From Glandiceps talaboti (taxonomy: Eukaryota > Hemichordata > Enteropneusta > Spengelidae), in the NCBI RefSeq assembly GCF_964340395.1, contig NC_135553.1, forward strand, positions 16,607,501-16,671,500: a stretch of DNA of 64,000 nt, read 5' to 3'. The first letter of the stretch is position 1. Every line of letters starts with the position of its first letter. The position numbers were made by a program, and so were the translations under genes. Of the stretch, positions 62,101 through 64,000 are shown piece after piece. The notes beneath the pieces are model-generated. The model had not been told where the DNA came from. It did not search any database and worked only from the letters and a program-made list of their open reading frames with translations.

Positions 62101-62189
62101 CAATTTTTCTCGTTTTGGTAGGCTTTATGCAGTACTTGAAAGGTCTTCGCAACGACACATCCAACATGTTGAAGCAGTTCAAGTCATAG
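44197..62189 (+). CDS. Indoleamine 2,3-dioxygenase (complete, 403 aa)
   Basis: Haem enzyme converting L-tryptophan to N-formylkynurenine, first step of the kynurenine pathway, cytosolic. Twelve exons: 44197-44283, 49490-49585, 50868-50987, 53855-53991, 56049-56169, 57514-57610, 58096-58147, 59059-59134, 59608-59689, 60031-60220, 61422-61507, 62122-62189. All are GT-AG, all phases agree, and the length equals human IDO1. Landmarks: MPLLDHILLEGHRQ (62-75), RLAHLILSCLT, IPENLAIPFWRVSERL (103-118), WFFLISV (163-169; Phe164 and Ser168 fit human Phe163 and Ser167), FFNVLRIF (Phe227, Arg232 fit Phe226, Arg231), GLIYEGVSEEP, SGGSAAQ (264-270), YMPPDHRNF, RSYHIQL with proximal haem ligand His347 (human His346), and the C-terminal GSGGTGFMQYLKGLR. 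All known catalytic positions are kept, so it is predicted to be active. Vertebrate IDO1 versus IDO2 naming does not apply. Confidence 0.96.
44968..45180 (-). mobile_element. 3' end of a retroelement with (ATTG)n tail
   Basis: On the minus strand the sequence ends AATAAAGATTGATTGATTGA (from 45002 down), a tail type common to non-LTR elements. A similar tail stands at about 32336-32355. The body upstream has no recognised coding sequence. It is in IDO intron 1. The remainder of that 5.2 kb intron is AT-rich with one further MITE and nothing gene-like. Confidence 0.4.
46938..47325. mobile_element. MITE, GTGTTT..ATAAC family, copy 1 (IDO intron 1)
   Basis: The left end GTGTTTTTTCGATAACCTAACC and the inverted right end (GTTGTTTGCAATAACGCGAC read on the minus strand, about 47325) resemble the ends of the element at 54279-54605. 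The interior shares TCAAACTTTCACAG/TCAAACTATCACAG and GGGTCAAAG. Degenerate. Confidence 0.5.
50375..50625. repeat. Tandem duplication, unit 125 bp
   Basis: 50375-50499 and 50500-50625 are nearly identical (GTGAAAGTGTAATTTTAATC ... TGGAGTTAGGTTTATTTG), with very few differences, so the duplication is recent. It lies in IDO intron 2, 240 bp before exon 3. Confidence 0.92.
50673..50756. mobile_element. Short dispersed element (TAGTCTGG ... CTAGACTA)
   Basis: CTGGATGCCAACTTGGTGTC through CATATAGGAACTAGACTA is a diverged copy of 36898-36980. The outer ends are weakly inverted (TCTGG / CTAGACT). Non-coding. Confidence 0.45.
52560..52695. repeat. Short tandem array, unit about 44 bp
   Basis: TGATATTATTGGGTGATAAC occurs three times, with GCCCATGTCTTGAT-like spacers. 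It lies in IDO intron 3. The rest of that 2.9 kb intron (50988-53854) shows no gene. Confidence 0.8.
54279..54605. mobile_element. MITE, GTGTTTCC..ATAAC family, copy 2 (IDO intron 4)
   Basis: GTGTTTCCAATAACCCGAC on the left is matched inverted by CATGTTATCGGAAACACAC on the right. The interior is AT-rich without open frames. It shares blocks with 46938-47325. Confidence 0.6.
56345..57290. repeat. Tandem repeat, unit 152-153 bp, about six copies
   Basis: AAGCCATAACTCAGACATGC recurs at about 56531, 56683, 56835, 56988 and 57141, with GATACGATCCAATATGG and GCAGCCATTTTGTTTG in each unit. A diverged first unit follows a CCGT run at 56357. Because 153 is a multiple of three, a frame stays open through three units, but it has no splice or start context and no domain. 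IDO intron 5. Confidence 0.92.
57412..57534 (+). repeat. 75-bp tandem duplication of the IDO exon 6 acceptor
   Basis: The segment TTCTGTATGTACAGGCAGTG plus AAAGACCAAGATAT (acceptor AG at 57437-57438) is repeated 75 bp on as TTCTGTATATACAGGCAGTG (AG at 57512-57513). The copy carries the 3' splice site and the first seven codons of the exon. The stretch between is open in frame, so use of the upstream site would add exactly 25 residues. Confidence 0.9.
58576..58993. mobile_element. MITE-like element, GTTTACAYG ends
   Basis: GGCTGTGTTTACATGATGACA on the left and TGTCACCGTGTAAACAG on the right are imperfect inverse complements. The interior has further inverted GTGCATTTTCATT-type pieces. It lies in IDO intron 7. 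Exact edges and target duplication are unclear. Confidence 0.5.
59217..59392. mobile_element. Foldback MITE, about 175 bp
   Basis: AGTTAGTTCTTGTACCATGA and TTCTTATGAGTAAC on the left are matched inverted by GTTACTCATAAGTAATAAGA and ATGGTACAAGAACTAATTAT on the right, arms about 55 bp. It lies in IDO intron 8. Confidence 0.75.
60985..61215 (+). mobile_element. SINE 3' part, internally duplicated
   Basis: AAAGCGCTTTGAGCACAGTG, GGGAAAG and AGATCCATGCCAGGGGTAAT match the SINE at 4206-4560. A second diverged body copy follows (TTTTGAACACTGTGTGG), then tail ACATTATTATTATAAT. The tRNA-like head is not clear. IDO intron 10. Confidence 0.6.
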
Positions 62190-62283
62190 AATGTTTGGAC
62201 TATGGCTTATTGAATCAACAAGATGTAGCTACTAGTGTATTAGTACTCCATGAAGACGTCATTATAAGTTGAATTCGCTTCCT

Positions 62284-63755
62284 GTGAAGTAGAAACATTA
62301 GTAGTAGATGCTTCAACCTAAGACAAACAGTGGTACTAGATGCTTCAACCTAAGACAAACAAGAGTAGTAGATGCTTCAACCTAAGACAAACAGTAGTAG
62401 TGGACGCTTCAACCTAAGACAAAGAGTACCGTAGTACTAGATGCTTCAATCTAAGACAAACAGTAGTAGTAGACGCTTCAACCTAAGACAAACAGTACCG
62501 TAGTACTAGATGCTTCAATCTAAGACAAACAGTAGTAGTAGACGCTTCAACCTAAGACAGACAGTAGTAGTAGACGCTTTAACCTAAGACAAACAGTAAT
62601 AGTGGACGCTTCAACCTAAGACAAACAGTAGTAGTAGAAGCTGCAACCTAAGACAAACAGTAGAAGTAGACGCTTCAACCTAATACAGACAGTAGTAGTA
62701 GACGCTTCAACCTAAGACAGACAGTAGTAGTAGACGCTTCAACCTAAGACAAACAGTAGTAGTAGACGCTTCAACCTAAGACAGACAGTAGTAGTAGTAG
62801 ACGCTTCAACCTAAGACAGACAGTAGTAGTAGACGCTTCAACCTAAGACAGACAGTAGTAGTAGTAGACGCTTCAACCTAAGACAGACAGTAGTAGTAGA
62901 CGCTTCAACCTAAGACAGACAGTAGTAGTAGTAGACGCTTCAACCTAAGACAAACAGTAGTAGTAGAAGCTGCAACCTAAGACAGACAGTAGTAGTAGAC
63001 GCTTCAACCTAAGACAGACAGTAGTAGTAGACGCTTTAACCTAAGACAAACAGTAGTAGTAGACGCTTCAACCTAAGACAAACAGTAGAAGTAGACGCTT
63101 CAACCTAAGACAAACAGTAGAAGTAGACGCTTCAACCTAAGACAGACAGTAGTAGTAGACGCTTTAACCTAAGACAAACAGTAGTAGTAGACGCTTCAAC
63201 CTAAGACAAACAGTAGTAGTAGACGCTTTAACCTAAGACAAACAGTAGTAGTAGACGCTTCAACCTAAGACAGACAGTAGTAGTAGTAGACGCTTCAACC
63301 TAAGACAAACTGTAGTAGTAGACGCTTCACCCTAAGACAGACAGTGACATAGTAGTAGACGCTTCAACCTAAGACAAACTGTAGTAGTAGACGCTTCAAC
63401 CTAAGACAAACAGTAGTAGTAGACGCTTCAACCTAAGACAAACAGTAGTAGTGGACGCTTCAACCTAAGACAAACAGTAGTAGTGGATGCTTCAACCTAA
63501 GACAGACAGTAGTAGTAGACACTTCAACCTAAGACAAACAGTAGAAGTAGACGCTTCAACCTAAGACAAACAGTAGTAGTGGACGCTTCAACCTAATACA
63601 GACTGTAGAAGTAGATGCTTCAACCTAATACAAACTGTAGAAGTAGACGCTTCAACCTAAGACAAACAGTAGAAGTAGACGCTTCAACCTAAGACAAACA
63701 GTAGTAGTGGACGCTTCACCCTAAGACAGACAGTGACATAGTAGTAGACACTTTA
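62284..63755. repeat. Minisatellite after the IDO stop, unit 32-35 bp, about 45 copies
   Basis: The consensus is GTAGTAGTAGACGCTTCAAC followed by CTAAGACAAACA; length changes come mostly from the number of GTA triplets. It begins about 95 bp after the IDO stop codon (62187-62189). No AATAAA is seen between the stop and the array end, so it may be transcribed in the 3' UTR. There are no unique spacers, so it is not a CRISPR array. Confidence 0.95.
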
Positions 63756-64000
63756 ACCTAGTACCAGTATTACACCACATTGGTGTAGCACTCTCAGCTG
63801 CTTGGAAAAGATGAACTTCTCACTCATTTTTTCACTTGCATATTTTTCAAATTCACGGTGATTATTCAAAAGCTGCAGAAGCAAGAAACTTCATGTTCTT
63901 TCTTTATGACTGCAACAATTGAACAAAATCACCAAGAGAATTAACCAAAAAAAATGTTAGAACAGGATGTCTTCAAGTGAATTGACCTCATCAAGGCTCT
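63756..64000. other. Window end, no feature recognised
   Basis: Single-copy-looking sequence after the minisatellite, with no open frame of note and no recognised repeat. Confidence 0.4.

Noticed and set aside
62284-63755. Regular repeats resembling a CRISPR array
   Set aside because: There are no unique spacers; the whole unit repeats. The setting is a eukaryotic gene with introns. It is a minisatellite.

Overview
The window is metazoan nuclear DNA. It has intron-rich protein genes with GT-AG introns, APE-type LINE fragments, tRNA-derived SINEs, many small inverted-repeat transposons, and long microsatellites. The repeat mix resembles marine invertebrate genomes (hemichordate, lancelet or lophotrochozoan type), but I cannot fix the species from sequence alone.

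Four protein genes can be rebuilt exon by exon, with every junction in phase. (1) An indoleamine 2,3-dioxygenase-like (IDO) gene runs on the minus strand, 22077 to 5230; twelve exons are found and the last short exon is unresolved. (2) PSMD10/gankyrin is on the plus strand at 31591-36404: six exons, 222 aa, ankyrin repeats. (3) A canopy-family ER chaperone (CNPY3/4-like) is on the minus strand, 43405-38526: six exons, 254 aa. (4) A second, complete IDO is on the plus strand at 44197-62189: twelve exons, 403 aa. The two IDO genes point away from each other with PSMD10 and the canopy gene between them. The canopy gene and the complete IDO are head-to-head, 791 bp apart. PSMD10 and the canopy gene are convergent.

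Layout: 1-3650, microsatellites and a tandem duplication of about 2 kb; 3.8-5.1 kb, a MITE, a SINE and a LINE tail; 5.2-22.1 kb, the minus-strand IDO, whose 8.8 kb first intron is packed with nested transposons, including a 3.85 kb element flanked by TTAA; 24.1-27.9 kb, a degenerate LINE split by a Crypton-like insertion with a long hairpin; 29.4-31.3 kb, inverted repeats ahead of PSMD10; 38.5-43.4 kb, the canopy gene, with a tRNA-like palindrome in its last intron; 44.2-62.2 kb, the complete IDO, with repeats in several introns and a duplicated splice acceptor; 62.3-63.75 kb, a 32-35 bp minisatellite just after its stop codon.

By family knowledge, IDO opens the indole ring of L-tryptophan (kynurenine pathway), PSMD10 is a 19S proteasome assembly chaperone, and CNPY3/4 proteins help fold Toll-like receptors in the ER. 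Whether their proximity has any functional meaning is inference only. The strongest unusual signals are the two diverged IDO paralogs, the 75-bp in-frame duplication of an IDO acceptor, the TTAA element next to an unoccupied sister copy of its target, the tRNA-like palindrome, and the hairpin-bearing Crypton-like insert.
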